Notes: a model not told the origin generated them from the letters alone. A stretch of DNA of 39,397 bases from Acidobacteriota bacterium (GCA_027592785.1 JAQCLD010000033.1:1-39397); one strand, 5' to 3'. Positions 7,992 through 16,322 are shown, counted from the stretch's first letter. A program made the numbers and translations.

Positions 7992-9010
7992 TACTCGCCG
8001 TCACCCAGACGGCAGCGGATCAGGTTGAAGCTGGCGTACTCGGGGCGGCCGGAGTACGTCAGCCAGAACTCCCGGCCGTCGGCAGACACCCAAGGCGTAG
8101 GGATGAAGTAGCTGAACTTGGCTTTGTCGTCTAAGAAGTCGTCTTCGTAGTGAACTGTCGTCCATGGACCCCACGGCGTAGGAGCCTCAAACACGCCGAG
8201 GGAAGACAACCCTGACTCGGGTGCTTGGGTCGCCGCCGGGTTGTCGTGCGGTGTGTAGTGAGGCTTCGTCAACAGATAACGCCCTAGGGGCGCGATGTAA
8301 GAAACACCGATGTGCCACAGATAGCCGTTCGGGTCGTGGAACACGGGTTTCGTTCCGTCGAAACTCTCCGTCCAGCGGTCTCCACCCGCGAACCAGCGAT
8401 AACTGGCAAACGATTCAATCTCCCCACGTGGGACGCGCGCCAAATAGAAGTCCGATCCTTGACTGCGCGCGAAGTAGACGTATACATATTCGCTTGATTC
8501 TCCTTGCACGACGCCGCTCACCATCAAGCCAGCCGGAATACCCGTAAAGCGCCGATACTCGCCCGTGTCCCAAGTCCGCCCTAAGTCGGCTGAGAATGCA
8601 AGATGCGTCGCGTCTTCCCGGTAGCGGCCGGCGCCCTTCTTCCAGAACAAGTAGAGAGCATCGTTGGCGAATATCAGCGACAACGGTCTATAGACGCCCC
8701 AACCAGGCCCGTAGTCCCACAGATCCTCAGCTTTCAAAGAGCCCGGCCTCGACGTGATGCGAGTGACGCCGAAGCCGCGCTTCTGATCATTACGTTGGCG
8801 GTTCCAACCCCAGCCTTCGCCCCAGACCGCATAGAGTCTGCCGTCGGGTCCGAGCGTCAACTGCCACAGGTCGCTGCCCAAACCAGATTGCTGCCGCGAA
8901 CTCTCGTCGCAAGCCAACGTATACGCGCTCGCCGGATAGGGCGGGTCTTGCGCGAAGACGGCCCAAGCCGACGCCGCAGCGAGGATCAAGAAGCGAATAC
9001 GCGTGTTCAT
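7991..9010 (-). CDS. secreted DUF4185-like propeller protein
   Basis: The frame is open back to 9394, but that part overlaps the peptidase gene. The true start is the ATG at 9010, 2 bases after the peptidase stop (9015-9013), with AGGGAG 5 bases upstream. This gives 339 residues with a signal peptide ending near AWAVFAQD. Features such as GPDGRLYAVWGEGWGW, HLAFSADLGRTWDTGEY, GVFEAPTPWGPWTTVHYED and REFWLTYSGR resemble DUF4185 and other five-bladed propellers related to glycoside hydrolases. No substrate can be assigned. Near-overlap with the M20 gene implies translational coupling. Confidence 0.75.
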   Translation of the reverse strand: MNTRIRFLILAAASAWAVFAQDPPYPASAYTLACDESSRQQSGLGSDLWQLTLGPDGRLYAVWGEGWGWNRQRNDQKRGFGVTRITSRPGSLKAEDLWDYGPGWGVYRPLSLIFANDALYLFWKKGAGRYREDATHLAFSADLGRTWDTGEYRRFTGIPAGLMVSGVVQGESSEYVYVYFARSQGSDFYLARVPRGEIESFASYRWFAGGDRWTESFDGTKPVFHDPNGYLWHIGVSYIAPLGRYLLTKPHYTPHDNPAATQAPESGLSSLGVFEAPTPWGPWTTVHYEDDFLDDKAKFSYFIPTPWVSADGREFWLTYSGRPEYASFNLIRCRLGDGE

Positions 9011-9012
9011 CT

Positions 9013-10563
9013 CTACTCCCTGACCGTCGGGTATTGAATTCCTAGTTGTTCGAGGTAGGTGTCGAAGCGGGTTGGGTCGTAGCGCAGCTTTTCGAGTTCG
9101 GGGCGGTAGCGTTGCATTTTGTCTTCGTTGAAATGGATAGGTGGGGCGGTGTCGGCGGGGATCAGCGACTCCCATTTGACGTCTTTGGTTTGCTCGGTGA
9201 AGTAGGCCTTTGCTTGCTGGACCAACGAGGGGTCGGCGAACAGTTCGATGGCAGTCATGGCTTGCGCCGCCGCCCCGGCTGTGGCCCCCTTGTGGGCGAT
9301 GGGCGTAGCCATGGCGATGCCGGATGACCAATGGTGCCCGGTGGCGCCGGGAATGTTGGATGGGTAGCGCAGGTTGACGGTCGGGACGGTCCAACTCACT
9401 TCGGCGATGTCGTCCGAGCCGCTGGAGGATTCCGCCGGACCTCCTAACTCTTCCACGCTAGAACGCAGCCCTTGTTCTTCTTGTTGAAGCTCGCGTTGTA
9501 CGGCCTTGGCCAGGGTTTGGTCTGCCTCACTCCACCGGGGCATGCCGACGCGCTCGATGTTCCTGTGCAGCAGTTCGGCGAGCGGTTTATTGAAATGCCC
9601 ATCCCAGGCGGCGCCGATGACGCGCTCGGTCATGGTGGTGTCGGTCATCATCGCCGCGGCGGCAGCCATCTTCTGGCCGATGGCGTGGAGATCTTTCACG
9701 TTCTTGTAGTCGGTCTCGCGGAAGAAGTACCACACGGTCGCTTCCGGCGGAACCACGTTGGGTTGATCGCCGCCGTGAGGGATGACGTAGTGCGAGCGTT
9801 GTTGGAGCCGTAGATGCTCACGGCGGAAGTTCCAGCCGATGTTCATCAATTCGACCGCATCGAGCGCGCTCCTGCCGCGCCACGGGGAACCGGCGCCGTG
9901 TGCGCTGACGCCGTGGAAGCTGAACTGCGTTGAGACCAGGGCCAGGCCGCGCTGTCCCCAGTTGGTCGAAAAGTCCGAGCCGACATGACAGCTCAACATA
10001 ATGTCGAGGTCTTTAAACAAACCGTCACGAGTCATATAGGTACGGCTGCCCAACAGCTCCTCGGCGATGCCTGGGTAGACGCGTATCGTGCCGGGAAGGT
10101 TGTAGCGTTCCAGCAGCGTCTTGACGACGAGGGCCGCGGTGACGTTGACGGCCTGACCGGCGTTGTGACCTTCACCGTGACCGGGGCCGCCGGGGATGAG
10201 TGGATCGTGATAGGCGACGCCGGGTTTCTGGGACGTCTCGGGCAAGCCGTCGATGTCGGCCATCAAGCCGATAACAGGCGAGCCTTGGCCCCACTCCGCC
10301 ACGAATGCCGTCGGCATTCCGGCTAAGCCTTCGGTGATGCGGAAGCCGTTGTCGCGGAGTATTCCGGTGACGTAACGAGCCGTCTCGATTTCCTGATAGC
10401 CGAGTTCGGAAAAGCTAAAGATCGAATCGGTGATCGTTTGTACGAGCTTGGCCTGAGCGGCTGCCCGCTCGCCTGCCTCCTGCCGCAGAGCGTCAGGCGA
10501 CGGCTGCTGGGCGGAGGCGATCGCAACTAGCAGAAGAGCCAAGGGGATGAGAGTTCGGCGCAT
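9013..10563 (-). CDS. secreted M20-family amidohydrolase (AbgB-like)
   Basis: 516 residues with an N-terminal signal peptide (to about AIASAQQ). Peptidase M20D features are present in order: FSFSELGYQEIETARYV, the metal region MADIDGLPE, the GEGHNAGQAVNV segment, catalytic Glu-Glu in IAEELLGSRTY, SCHVGSD, a dimerisation lid with HGVSAHGAGSPWRG, and the C-terminal GHHWSSGIAMATPIAHKG. AbgB cleaves p-aminobenzoyl-glutamate; the family also hydrolyses N-acyl amino acids and dipeptides. This exported copy probably acts outside the cytoplasm on an unknown amide. A TACGCT box ends 9 bases before the ATG. It leads a two-gene operon with the DUF4185-like gene. Confidence 0.88.
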   Translation of the reverse strand: MRRTLIPLALLLVAIASAQQPSPDALRQEAGERAAAQAKLVQTITDSIFSFSELGYQEIETARYVTGILRDNGFRITEGLAGMPTAFVAEWGQGSPVIGLMADIDGLPETSQKPGVAYHDPLIPGGPGHGEGHNAGQAVNVTAALVVKTLLERYNLPGTIRVYPGIAEELLGSRTYMTRDGLFKDLDIMLSCHVGSDFSTNWGQRGLALVSTQFSFHGVSAHGAGSPWRGRSALDAVELMNIGWNFRREHLRLQQRSHYVIPHGGDQPNVVPPEATVWYFFRETDYKNVKDLHAIGQKMAAAAAMMTDTTMTERVIGAAWDGHFNKPLAELLHRNIERVGMPRWSEADQTLAKAVQRELQQEEQGLRSSVEELGGPAESSSGSDDIAEVSWTVPTVNLRYPSNIPGATGHHWSSGIAMATPIAHKGATAGAAAQAMTAIELFADPSLVQQAKAYFTEQTKDVKWESLIPADTAPPIHFNEDKMQRYRPELEKLRYDPTRFDTYLEQLGIQYPTVRE

Positions 10564-10572
10564 AACGACGCC

Positions 10573-10604
10573 AGCGTATCACGCCGGCCCGGGCGTGCGA
10601 CAAT
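10573..10604. promoter_or_regulatory. divergent near-leaderless promoters
   Basis: On the minus strand TACGCT (10578-10573) ends 9 bases before the peptidase ATG at 10563. On the plus strand GACAAT (10599-10604), preceded by an extended -10 TG at 10596-10597, ends 8 bases before the ATG at 10613. Neither gene has a Shine-Dalgarno. Only 49 bases separate the two start codons. Confidence 0.45.
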
Positions 10605-10612
10605 GACCGGCG

Positions 10613-10927
10613 ATGAGTCCTATGCACAAGGTTGGGCGTATCGCCTCGATCGCAACATCGATATTCGTGGCGCTTGCGTTCATCCTGCCCGGGACAATGA
10701 CTGGCAAGGGCGGGGGAATGGCCGACGGCGTGATCGCGGCGGGTTACTTCTTGGTGTGTATGGCCGCTGCGGCGATGATCGCCATCAGCACCGCTATTTG
10801 GGGACGCGTTGAGGCTAGCCGTACGTCGCAACCGTATGACAGGATCCTGCTTGTACCGCTGATCATCGTGCTTCTGGGGGTGGTGATGCTGTTTGTGACC
10901 GCATTCCTACGCGGGTCGTTCGGTTAG
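10613..10927 (+). CDS. small membrane protein of unknown function
   Basis: 104 residues with three predicted membrane helices (about 8-26, 37-62 and 77-98) and a short Arg/Ser-rich loop between helices 2 and 3. I do not recognise the family. An overlapping frame starting at 10603 is shorter and lacks a sensible hydrophobic pattern, so this frame was preferred; it also fits the -10 box. It converges on the PepSY pair, with a hairpin at the junction. Confidence 0.65.
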   Translation: MSPMHKVGRIASIATSIFVALAFILPGTMTGKGGGMADGVIAAGYFLVCMAAAAMIAISTAIWGRVEASRTSQPYDRILLVPLIIVLLGVVMLFVTAFLRGSFG

Positions 10928-10940
10928 GCCAGGTACAACG

Positions 10941-10969
10941 CCCGCCTTCAGCTTACGGCTGAATGCGGG
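10941..10969. terminator. hairpin spanning a convergent gene junction
   Basis: CCCGC-C-TTCAGC, loop TTACG, GCTGAA-T-GCGGG: an 11-pair stem with one mismatch. It starts 13 bases after the plus-strand gene. Its loop contains the stop codon (10955-10953) of the minus-strand PepSY gene, so the right arm encodes that protein's last residues. Confidence 0.55.
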
Positions 10970-11528
10970 TAGCGAAAAGAAGTCCGAGGCCGACGAATAA
11001 GCCGATAGATAAGAAGATTCCGCCGAGCACTCGCTCTTTATAGAGGCGGAACCACATGTAGACGCCTGTCGCGCCCAAAGTCAGCAGCGCCAAAGAGGTG
11101 AGAGCAACAAGGGCTGCCCACCAATCGGTAATGCATCGCTCGCGATAGAAGCCCGCTGTATGGTGGAGCCGATTCAACATACCCATGAATCCGGCAACGC
11201 TGGTCTTGACCTGCGCGGTCGGGGATCCGGCAGCATATTCGACGTCATGGGTGGTCCCTGCACGAAGGATGCGAAAACGAAAACCGGCGTCGTCTTGGGC
11301 GACGTTCTGCAATTCACCCCACATGCCGGCCTGCATCAACGCATGAGCGAAGGAGCGCGGGTTTTGGGAGTCGGCGGGGCTGACCGCGACGGTTTGTTCG
11401 CTGACGGTCGGATTATTCGAGAACCATTCGACATGAGACATCTGGACGGCGCTGACTGAGTACATCAGCAGGAACGAGAAGCACAGCAAACCGAGAAACA
11501 GATGGATGTTGCGGATAACGGTGTACAT
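10953..11528 (-). CDS. PepSY-TM half protein (second of a pair)
   Basis: 191 residues: an N-terminal helix with the RNIHLFLGLLCF opening typical of PepSY-associated TM proteins, a periplasmic domain of about 90 residues, then LHHTAGFY and two C-terminal helices (about 135-185). PepSY-TM proteins are linked to iron/siderophore reduction and to control of periplasmic proteases. Usual members are about 350-500 residues with four or more helices; this one is half that size. It begins 6 bases after its paralogue and is surely co-transcribed. Confidence 0.75.
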   Translation of the reverse strand: MYTVIRNIHLFLGLLCFSFLLMYSVSAVQMSHVEWFSNNPTVSEQTVAVSPADSQNPRSFAHALMQAGMWGELQNVAQDDAGFRFRILRAGTTHDVEYAAGSPTAQVKTSVAGFMGMLNRLHHTAGFYRERCITDWWAALVALTSLALLTLGATGVYMWFRLYKERVLGGIFLSIGLFVGLGLLFATRIQP

Positions 11529-11534
11529 GACGGT

Positions 11535-12131
11535 CTAACGCATGAGCCAATACAGCAGGACGAATGCGCCGTTGCCTACCGCGAAGACGGCTCGCGCCCA
11601 AATGAGGTGTGAGCGGGAAGCGAGCCAAAGGACAAGGCCGGAAAGGGCCATAAAGCCCAGCGCCCACAGGCCGGCTTCGTTGTAGTAAGCCCAAGCCTGA
11701 TTGAGAAATCGAGGCGCGGCGTAGCGCAGCACGGCGCCGTGCATGCCGGTGATGAAGCTGGACAGGCCGGCACTTGCACGGACGATCTTCAGCTGGCCCT
11801 GCTGTTCCAAGACGGTGACGGTGCGGACCCCGTTGGGCGTGTAGAAGCTGATGACGAGATTCTGCTCTGCGTCGCGGCGGAGGGCGTAGTCCTCAGCGGG
11901 GCCGCTTAGCGGCAGGTCGAGTTCTTCGTATACGATGTCGGCTAGTTGCTTGTCGCTGACGCTGGTCGGCGCGGTGAACAGCATGAACTGTTCTGTGGTC
12001 GGCGGGGATTGTCTTTCTGACCAAGCCGGGAGGACGGAGTCGATCAACCCCGACAGCCCGTAAACGACCAGTGCGGTAAAGGTAAACAGGCCCGCATACA
12101 TGTGCAGCTTTCTGACTAGAGGCAGGAACAC
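11535..12131 (-). CDS. PepSY-TM half protein (first of a pair)
   Basis: 198 residues with the same plan as the next gene: an N-terminal helix (VRKLHMYAGLFTFTALVVYGLSG), a periplasmic domain of about 90 residues, GMHGAVLRY, then two C-terminal helices ending RAVFAVGNGAFVLLYWLMR. The pair may form a heterodimer equivalent to one full-size PepSY-TM protein. The start is GTG, 7 bases after a TAGCAT box and without a Shine-Dalgarno. Function in metal reduction or protease control is family-level inference. Confidence 0.75.
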   Translation of the reverse strand: MFLPLVRKLHMYAGLFTFTALVVYGLSGLIDSVLPAWSERQSPPTTEQFMLFTAPTSVSDKQLADIVYEELDLPLSGPAEDYALRRDAEQNLVISFYTPNGVRTVTVLEQQGQLKIVRASAGLSSFITGMHGAVLRYAAPRFLNQAWAYYNEAGLWALGFMALSGLVLWLASRSHLIWARAVFAVGNGAFVLLYWLMR

Positions 12132-12138
12132 TCAGCAG

Positions 12139-12144
12139 ATGCTA
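12139..12144 (-). promoter_or_regulatory. -10 box of the PepSY pair
   Basis: TAGCAT on the minus strand ends 7 bases before the GTG at 12131. The -35 region is weak. Confidence 0.4.
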
Positions 12145-12301
12145 ACGCAGCGGATGCTGGGAAGGATAGGCCTGGCGCCGGATGGCGCACTGCTAAGGAA
12201 CAAGGCAGGGCAGGCGCTTCCCGCTATTCTGGTTAGGATCTGCTGCACTAGCACTGCGCGGTAATCGAGAAGACTTAGGCTGTTAGCCCGAACAGTCGCT
12301 T

Positions 12302-12862
12302 ATGGGTTTTTTGTCTTGGTTCTTCGGACGACGTCCGACACCGGCACCGGCGCCACCGCCGAAGTGGCCGATCTCGCGACCCATCGCGTTCGAATGGCGT
12401 GATGCGGGCGGTTCGTTGATTTCGTACGAGACGCAGCTGTTTGTGGAAGAGGACGGCGGGATGACTACGGCGGTCCCGGCGGTCCCGGCAGGAGACCTGG
12501 GAAATGTGCGTGAGGAAAGCTCGTCGTACCCGGTCGAGATCCGGTCAAAGCGGCGAGTTCCTTCTGGTTTTGAACTGAAATTAGATTACCTGTGGGAGGG
12601 CCGGCGGCGCGAGAAGCGAATGTCGGCGTCCGGGCCGGCCTGGATCGAAAGCGAAGGCACGGCCGTGCAGGCCGAAGTGCTCAATGTGTCGTCCGGGGGG
12701 ATGCAGCTTTTCCTGTCCGATCCGTTGAAGCCGGGCAATACCGCACGAATCAAAGGAGCCAAGACAGAGCGTCTGGCCTTGGTTCGCTACTGTTCGCCGG
12801 TGCCTGGCGGATACCATGTTGGATTGCAGTTCTTCGGCGATAACCATCCACAGGGGCGCTGA
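12302..12862 (+). CDS. PilZ-domain protein
   Basis: 186 residues. A Pro-rich N-terminus (about 11-22) and an unassigned region lead to a C-terminal PilZ domain (about 85-180). The c-di-GMP motif parts are RRREKR at 101-106 (RxxxR) and NVSSGG at 128-133 (D/NxSxxG), followed by beta-strand segments ending GGYHVGLQFFGD. It should bind c-di-GMP in the cytoplasm and pass the signal to an unknown partner. The start is ATG at 12302; no Shine-Dalgarno and no close -10 box is evident. The 170-base gap upstream shows no further gene. Confidence 0.8.
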   Translation: MGFLSWFFGRRPTPAPAPPPKWPISRPIAFEWRDAGGSLISYETQLFVEEDGGMTTAVPAVPAGDLGNVREESSSYPVEIRSKRRVPSGFELKLDYLWEGRRREKRMSASGPAWIESEGTAVQAEVLNVSSGGMQLFLSDPLKPGNTARIKGAKTERLALVRYCSPVPGGYHVGLQFFGDNHPQGR

Positions 12863-12877
12863 ACCCGGCTGAAGCGA

Positions 12878-12883
12878 TACCAT
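12878..12883 (+). promoter_or_regulatory. -10 box of the SDR gene
   Basis: TACCAT ends 8 bases before the ATG at 12892. No Shine-Dalgarno is present. Confidence 0.4.
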
Positions 12884-12891
12884 CTATCGCT

Positions 12892-13671
12892 ATGAAGAAA
12901 CTAAATGGGAAGGCCGCTCTGGTCACCGGAGCCGGTCGCGGTATCGGCCGGGCGATCGCCGAGGCATTCGCCCGAGAAGGCGTCACAGTTGCAGTTACGG
13001 CGCGCACCGTCGCCGAACTAGACGATCTTGTCGCACAAGTCAGGGCCGCTGGAGGCAAGGCGACGGCCTTCCAGGCCGATTTGGCCGACCGTGCCGCGAT
13101 TCCAAAGCTGCTCGCCGCAGTGACGGCTGCGATTGGACCGCTCGATATCTTGGTCAACAATGCGGGACTCGGCAGTAGTTCAGACCCGAAACCGGTAGTC
13201 GATTTCGAGGACGACTTTTGGGACCTCAGCATGGCCATCAACCTGACCGCGCCTTACTTGCTGACGAAAGCCGTTTTGCCGCCGATGATCGAGCGCGGTT
13301 GGGGCCGCATCATCACCGTAGCCTCGATCAATTCTCGGGTCCATTCTTTCCACGGTGCGGCGTACGCGGCAAGCAAACATGCTGTCTTGGGATTCATGCG
13401 GACGGTCGCTGCCGAGACCGCTGCGCAGGGGATCACTGCGAATTGTATCTGTCCTGGACCGGTCAAGACACTCATGAACACAAAGCGTATGGAGTATGAC
13501 GCGGCGCGCCTTGGGCGCAAGTTTGAAGAGCACGAGAAGCTGCAAACTCCTATTGGCGGCCGGCTCATGCCTGATGATATTTCGCCCATGGCCGTGTACC
13601 TCGCCAGCGACGATGCGCGCATGGTCACTGGGCAGGCCTACAACGTTTGCGGCGGCCTGGTTATGTCTTAG
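12892..13671 (+). CDS. short-chain dehydrogenase/reductase (FabG-like)
   Basis: 259 residues, a standard classical SDR length. The NAD(P)-binding motif TGAGRGIG is at 12-19, NNAG at 89-92, and the catalytic set is Ser145, Tyr158 and Lys162. The C-terminus ends in ARMVTGQAYNVCGG as in 3-oxoacyl-ACP reductases and related dehydrogenases. Arg38 after the second strand (TARTV) suggests NADP(H) preference. The substrate cannot be read from sequence and no pathway partners lie beside it. Confidence 0.9.
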   Translation: MKKLNGKAALVTGAGRGIGRAIAEAFAREGVTVAVTARTVAELDDLVAQVRAAGGKATAFQADLADRAAIPKLLAAVTAAIGPLDILVNNAGLGSSSDPKPVVDFEDDFWDLSMAINLTAPYLLTKAVLPPMIERGWGRIITVASINSRVHSFHGAAYAASKHAVLGFMRTVAAETAAQGITANCICPGPVKTLMNTKRMEYDAARLGRKFEEHEKLQTPIGGRLMPDDISPMAVYLASDDARMVTGQAYNVCGGLVMS

Positions 13672-13770
13672 CCGCAGCCGGCCGTACGGCACTCCCGGGG
13701 CTTCAGTTAAAGGGCGCCACTGAAAGGTCGATAGGTACTCCAGGACGGAGATCGGCTGGAGCGTTGTTCA

Positions 13771-13860
13771 TTGGCCAAGATCCTATTAGTTGACGATTCG
13801 GCGTTCCAGCGGCGCACGCTCACCCATGTGGAGGTGCGAATGTGTGCGACGCCGTCCTAG
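13771..13860 (+). pseudogene. truncated response-regulator receiver (stub)
   Basis: From a TTG at 13771 the frame encodes 29 residues beginning MAKILLVDDSAFQRRTL, the first strand and acidic Asp-Asp pocket of a CheY-like receiver. It then leaves the family and stops at a TAG (13858-13860). The rest of the receiver, including the phospho-acceptor Asp, is absent. The histidine kinase start lies 15 bases after the TAG in the same frame. This looks like an internal deletion that removed about 100 codons. Confidence 0.7.
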
Positions 13861-13875
13861 GGTCCGGGGGGCAGC

Positions 13876-15057
13876 ATGGAGGCCATTGCGGAAAACTGGC
13901 GCGACCTCGACACAGTCTACGATTACTTGCCGGTCGGAGTCATGGCCCTGACCCGCGATCGCCGGGTCACCATTTGGAACCAGCAGATGGAGAGCTGGAG
14001 CGGAGTGGCGCGGTCCAGCATCATCAACCGGAAGCTGGCTGAGCTATTTAGTAGTTTCGACGATGTCAAGTTCTCCGACCAACTGACCGAGGTGTTCGAT
14101 ATTGGGGCTCCCGCAACGCTTTCCGCGCAATTTCATGGGCAGGTGGTTCCGCTGAGCTTGCCCGGCGGCGGTGACAGGATTCAGCAGGCTACGGTCGTAC
14201 CGATACCGGGCACGGACGGCAGTACATGGGCGCTGTTCGCCATACAGGATGTCAGCGATCTGACGCTCCAGGTACAAACCCACCGGGGCATGAAGGCGGG
14301 TTCGGTTCTGGAGACGCATCGGGCGGAAGCAGCCAAGCTCTTGGCTGAGCGCCACAACGAGCAGTTGGCCAAGCTGAAGCGAGACCTCGATCAATTCGCC
14401 TATCTCGCCTCTCACGATCTTCAGGAGCCGTTGCGCACTCTCACTTCGTTCAGCACGTTTCTGCAGGCTGACCTAGGAGCGGATCTTCCCGAAGCCGCCG
14501 CACGGGATCTGGAGCACATCGTTGCAGCGGCGGCGCGGATGCGTCGATTGATCGATGACCTGCTCGCTCTATCCCGCGTCAGCCGGGTGGAAATGTGGTG
14601 GTCGCGGATATCGCTCGAGTCCTGCGTGGCGGATGCCATGAAACCACTGGAACATGGCGCCCAGGAACTCAAGGCGACCATTGTCGGCGCTGAGAATTTG
14701 CCGACCGTGATGGGAGATCACAAGCTGCTGACGCAGGTTTTCCAAAATATGCTGGGCAATGCCATGAAATTCGCGGACACCTCGCGCCCCTGCGTAATTG
14801 AGATCTCCGCGGAACACGATGGCTCCGGATGGGTGATCAAGACGAAAGACAACGGTATCGGCGTAGGTGAGGAGTATCTGACCAAGATCTTTGCCCCGTT
14901 CCAACGACTGCACGGCGCTGACAAGTACCCCGGGAGCGGGATGGGATTAGCCATTTGTGAGCGAGCCATCGAACGGCATGGCGGCGCGGTGTGGGCCATA
15001 CCGAACGAGACTGTTGGAAGTTGTTTCCAGTTCACGCTGCCGGACCGCCAAGATTAG
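13876..15057 (+). CDS. PAS-containing sensor histidine kinase
   Basis: 393 residues without membrane helices. An N-terminal PAS domain (about 12-125; DYLPVGVMALTRDRRVTIWN) leads through a short coiled coil to a HisKA domain (about 165-240) with phospho-accepting His180 in ASHDLQEPLR. The HATPase region has NMLGNAMKFA (N box), KDNGIGVG (G1) and GSGMGLAICERAIERHGG (G2). It resembles phytochrome-type soluble kinases that pair with Rcp1-like receivers, which fits the receiver fragments on both sides. The start ATG follows a G-rich tract (13865-13871). The next gene starts 2 bases after the TAG stop. Confidence 0.88.
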   Translation: MEAIAENWRDLDTVYDYLPVGVMALTRDRRVTIWNQQMESWSGVARSSIINRKLAELFSSFDDVKFSDQLTEVFDIGAPATLSAQFHGQVVPLSLPGGGDRIQQATVVPIPGTDGSTWALFAIQDVSDLTLQVQTHRGMKAGSVLETHRAEAAKLLAERHNEQLAKLKRDLDQFAYLASHDLQEPLRTLTSFSTFLQADLGADLPEAAARDLEHIVAAAARMRRLIDDLLALSRVSRVEMWWSRISLESCVADAMKPLEHGAQELKATIVGAENLPTVMGDHKLLTQVFQNMLGNAMKFADTSRPCVIEISAEHDGSGWVIKTKDNGIGVGEEYLTKIFAPFQRLHGADKYPGSGMGLAICERAIERHGGAVWAIPNETVGSCFQFTLPDRQD

Positions 15058-15059
15058 CC

Positions 15060-15764
15060 ATGATCAGTCACGACCCCAAAGACGCCATTGAGATCGTTCT
15101 GGTGGACGACAACCTGGCGGACCAAGAGATCGCTCGCCGCGTATTCGGATCGCAGGCGAACGTCCGCAAACTGAGCAACCTCTCGGATGGGTACCACTTG
15201 ACCCGCGCGGTGATGCAGGTGCTGGTGGTCGACGACAGCCGCGCCGACTTCGAGATCATTGCCCGTCAACTGGGCGGTGTACAGGAGTTCCGGTCCGAAG
15301 TGGAACATTGTGCGGACGCTTCGGGCTGCTCGAAGGCGTTGACGTCTGAGATCGTTGACTGTGTGCTGCTCGACTACCGGCTTGGCGCAGACTCGGGACT
15401 GGAGGTTCTGGGTCGGATACGAGCCGAAGGCCATGACCACCCGGTGATCATGTTGACGGGGCAAGGCGACGAGCAAACAGCGGTGGGGGCCATGAAGGGC
15501 GGCGCACAAGACTACTTAGTAAAAGACGGCGTCACGAGCGCCGTTCTGGCGCGGTCGATCTCAAACGCAGTGCAGAAGGTGCGCTTGGAGCGCAGCCTGC
15601 GAGAAAAGCAGAATGAACTCGAGGGCTTCGTCTCGGTGGTGGAGCACGATCTGCGTAATCCGGTTTGCTCGGCGCTGGATTCCATCCAGGTCATCGGTGA
15701 GTTTTATGCGGGTAATCCGCTTGATTCCCGCGGACTCGATTTGATCGGCGGGGCCGTGAAATAG
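15060..15764 (+). CDS. receiver/histidine kinase hybrid, N-terminal part before an in-frame TAG
   Basis: 234 residues. It opens with a receiver start (IEIVLVDDNLADQEIARRVF) that collapses after about 30 residues into a short tail. At Met52 a second, complete receiver begins (QVLVVDDSRADFEII) with phospho-acceptor Asp105 (LLDYRLG) and Lys in QDYLVKDG. A HisKA helix follows with His196 (VEHDLRNPV). Translation stops at TAG (15762-15764) in the middle of the dimerisation domain, yet the same frame continues with LQRMSQLIDALLDYAW and the ATPase domain. As it stands the product is a receiver with half a phosphotransfer domain. It is coupled to the upstream kinase gene. Confidence 0.8.
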   Translation: MISHDPKDAIEIVLVDDNLADQEIARRVFGSQANVRKLSNLSDGYHLTRAVMQVLVVDDSRADFEIIARQLGGVQEFRSEVEHCADASGCSKALTSEIVDCVLLDYRLGADSGLEVLGRIRAEGHDHPVIMLTGQGDEQTAVGAMKGGAQDYLVKDGVTSAVLARSISNAVQKVRLERSLREKQNELEGFVSVVEHDLRNPVCSALDSIQVIGEFYAGNPLDSRGLDLIGGAVK

Positions 15765-15773
15765 CTGCAGCGC

Positions 15774-16322
15774 ATGTCGCAGCTGATCGATGCGCTGCTC
15801 GACTACGCCTGGACGGGACGCGACAATGTGCCTCTTGAGACGGTGGATCTGAACCAGGTTGCGGCGGAGGTGGCTGTGGATCTGAGGTCGGTAGTGGAAA
15901 GCAGTCGAGCGTGTCTAGATATAGGAGTTCTACCGGAGATAACCGGCGACCCGGTCGCTCTGCGCCAACTGTTGCAGAACCTCATCGCGAATGCACTGAA
16001 GTTCAGGGGAGAGGCGGACCCGGTCGTATCGGTGGTTTGCGGCGAGAAACCGGATGCATGGGTGCTGTCTGTCACGGACAACGGAATCGGTATCGCTGCC
16101 GAGCATGTCAGGAACATCTTTCAGCCGTTTCAGCGCCTTCATTCGCGCAACGACTTCGATGGTTCTGGACTTGGCTTGGCGACCTGCCAGCGCATCGTCA
16201 CACAACATGGCGGCAAGATCTGGGTGGAGTCGCAGCCCGGCAGCGGGTCGACCTTCCGCTTCACATGCCCGAAGATGGATGCTTTAGCCGAAACCGCAAC
16301 CTGTAGTCGGACGGCAGTTTAG
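15774..16322 (+). CDS. histidine kinase, C-terminal part after the in-frame TAG
   Basis: 182 residues from the first ATG after the TAG; the reading frame is identical to that of the preceding gene. It holds the second helix of the HisKA bundle (MSQLIDALLDYAW) and a full HATPase domain: NLIANALKFRG (N box), TDNGIGIA (G1), FQPFQRLHS and GSGLGLATCQRIVTQHGG (G2). No Shine-Dalgarno precedes the ATG. Either this is the untranslated half of a pseudogene, or the kinase works as two polypeptides or through readthrough. The natural gene would span 15060-16322 (420 residues). Confidence 0.75.
   Translation: MSQLIDALLDYAWTGRDNVPLETVDLNQVAAEVAVDLRSVVESSRACLDIGVLPEITGDPVALRQLLQNLIANALKFRGEADPVVSVVCGEKPDAWVLSVTDNGIGIAAEHVRNIFQPFQRLHSRNDFDGSGLGLATCQRIVTQHGGKIWVESQPGSGSTFRFTCPKMDALAETATCSRTAV

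Noticed and set aside
7991-9394. 467-residue frame as one protein
   Set aside because: Its first 128 residues overlap the M20 peptidase out of frame; a Shine-Dalgarno and signal peptide place the true start at 9010.
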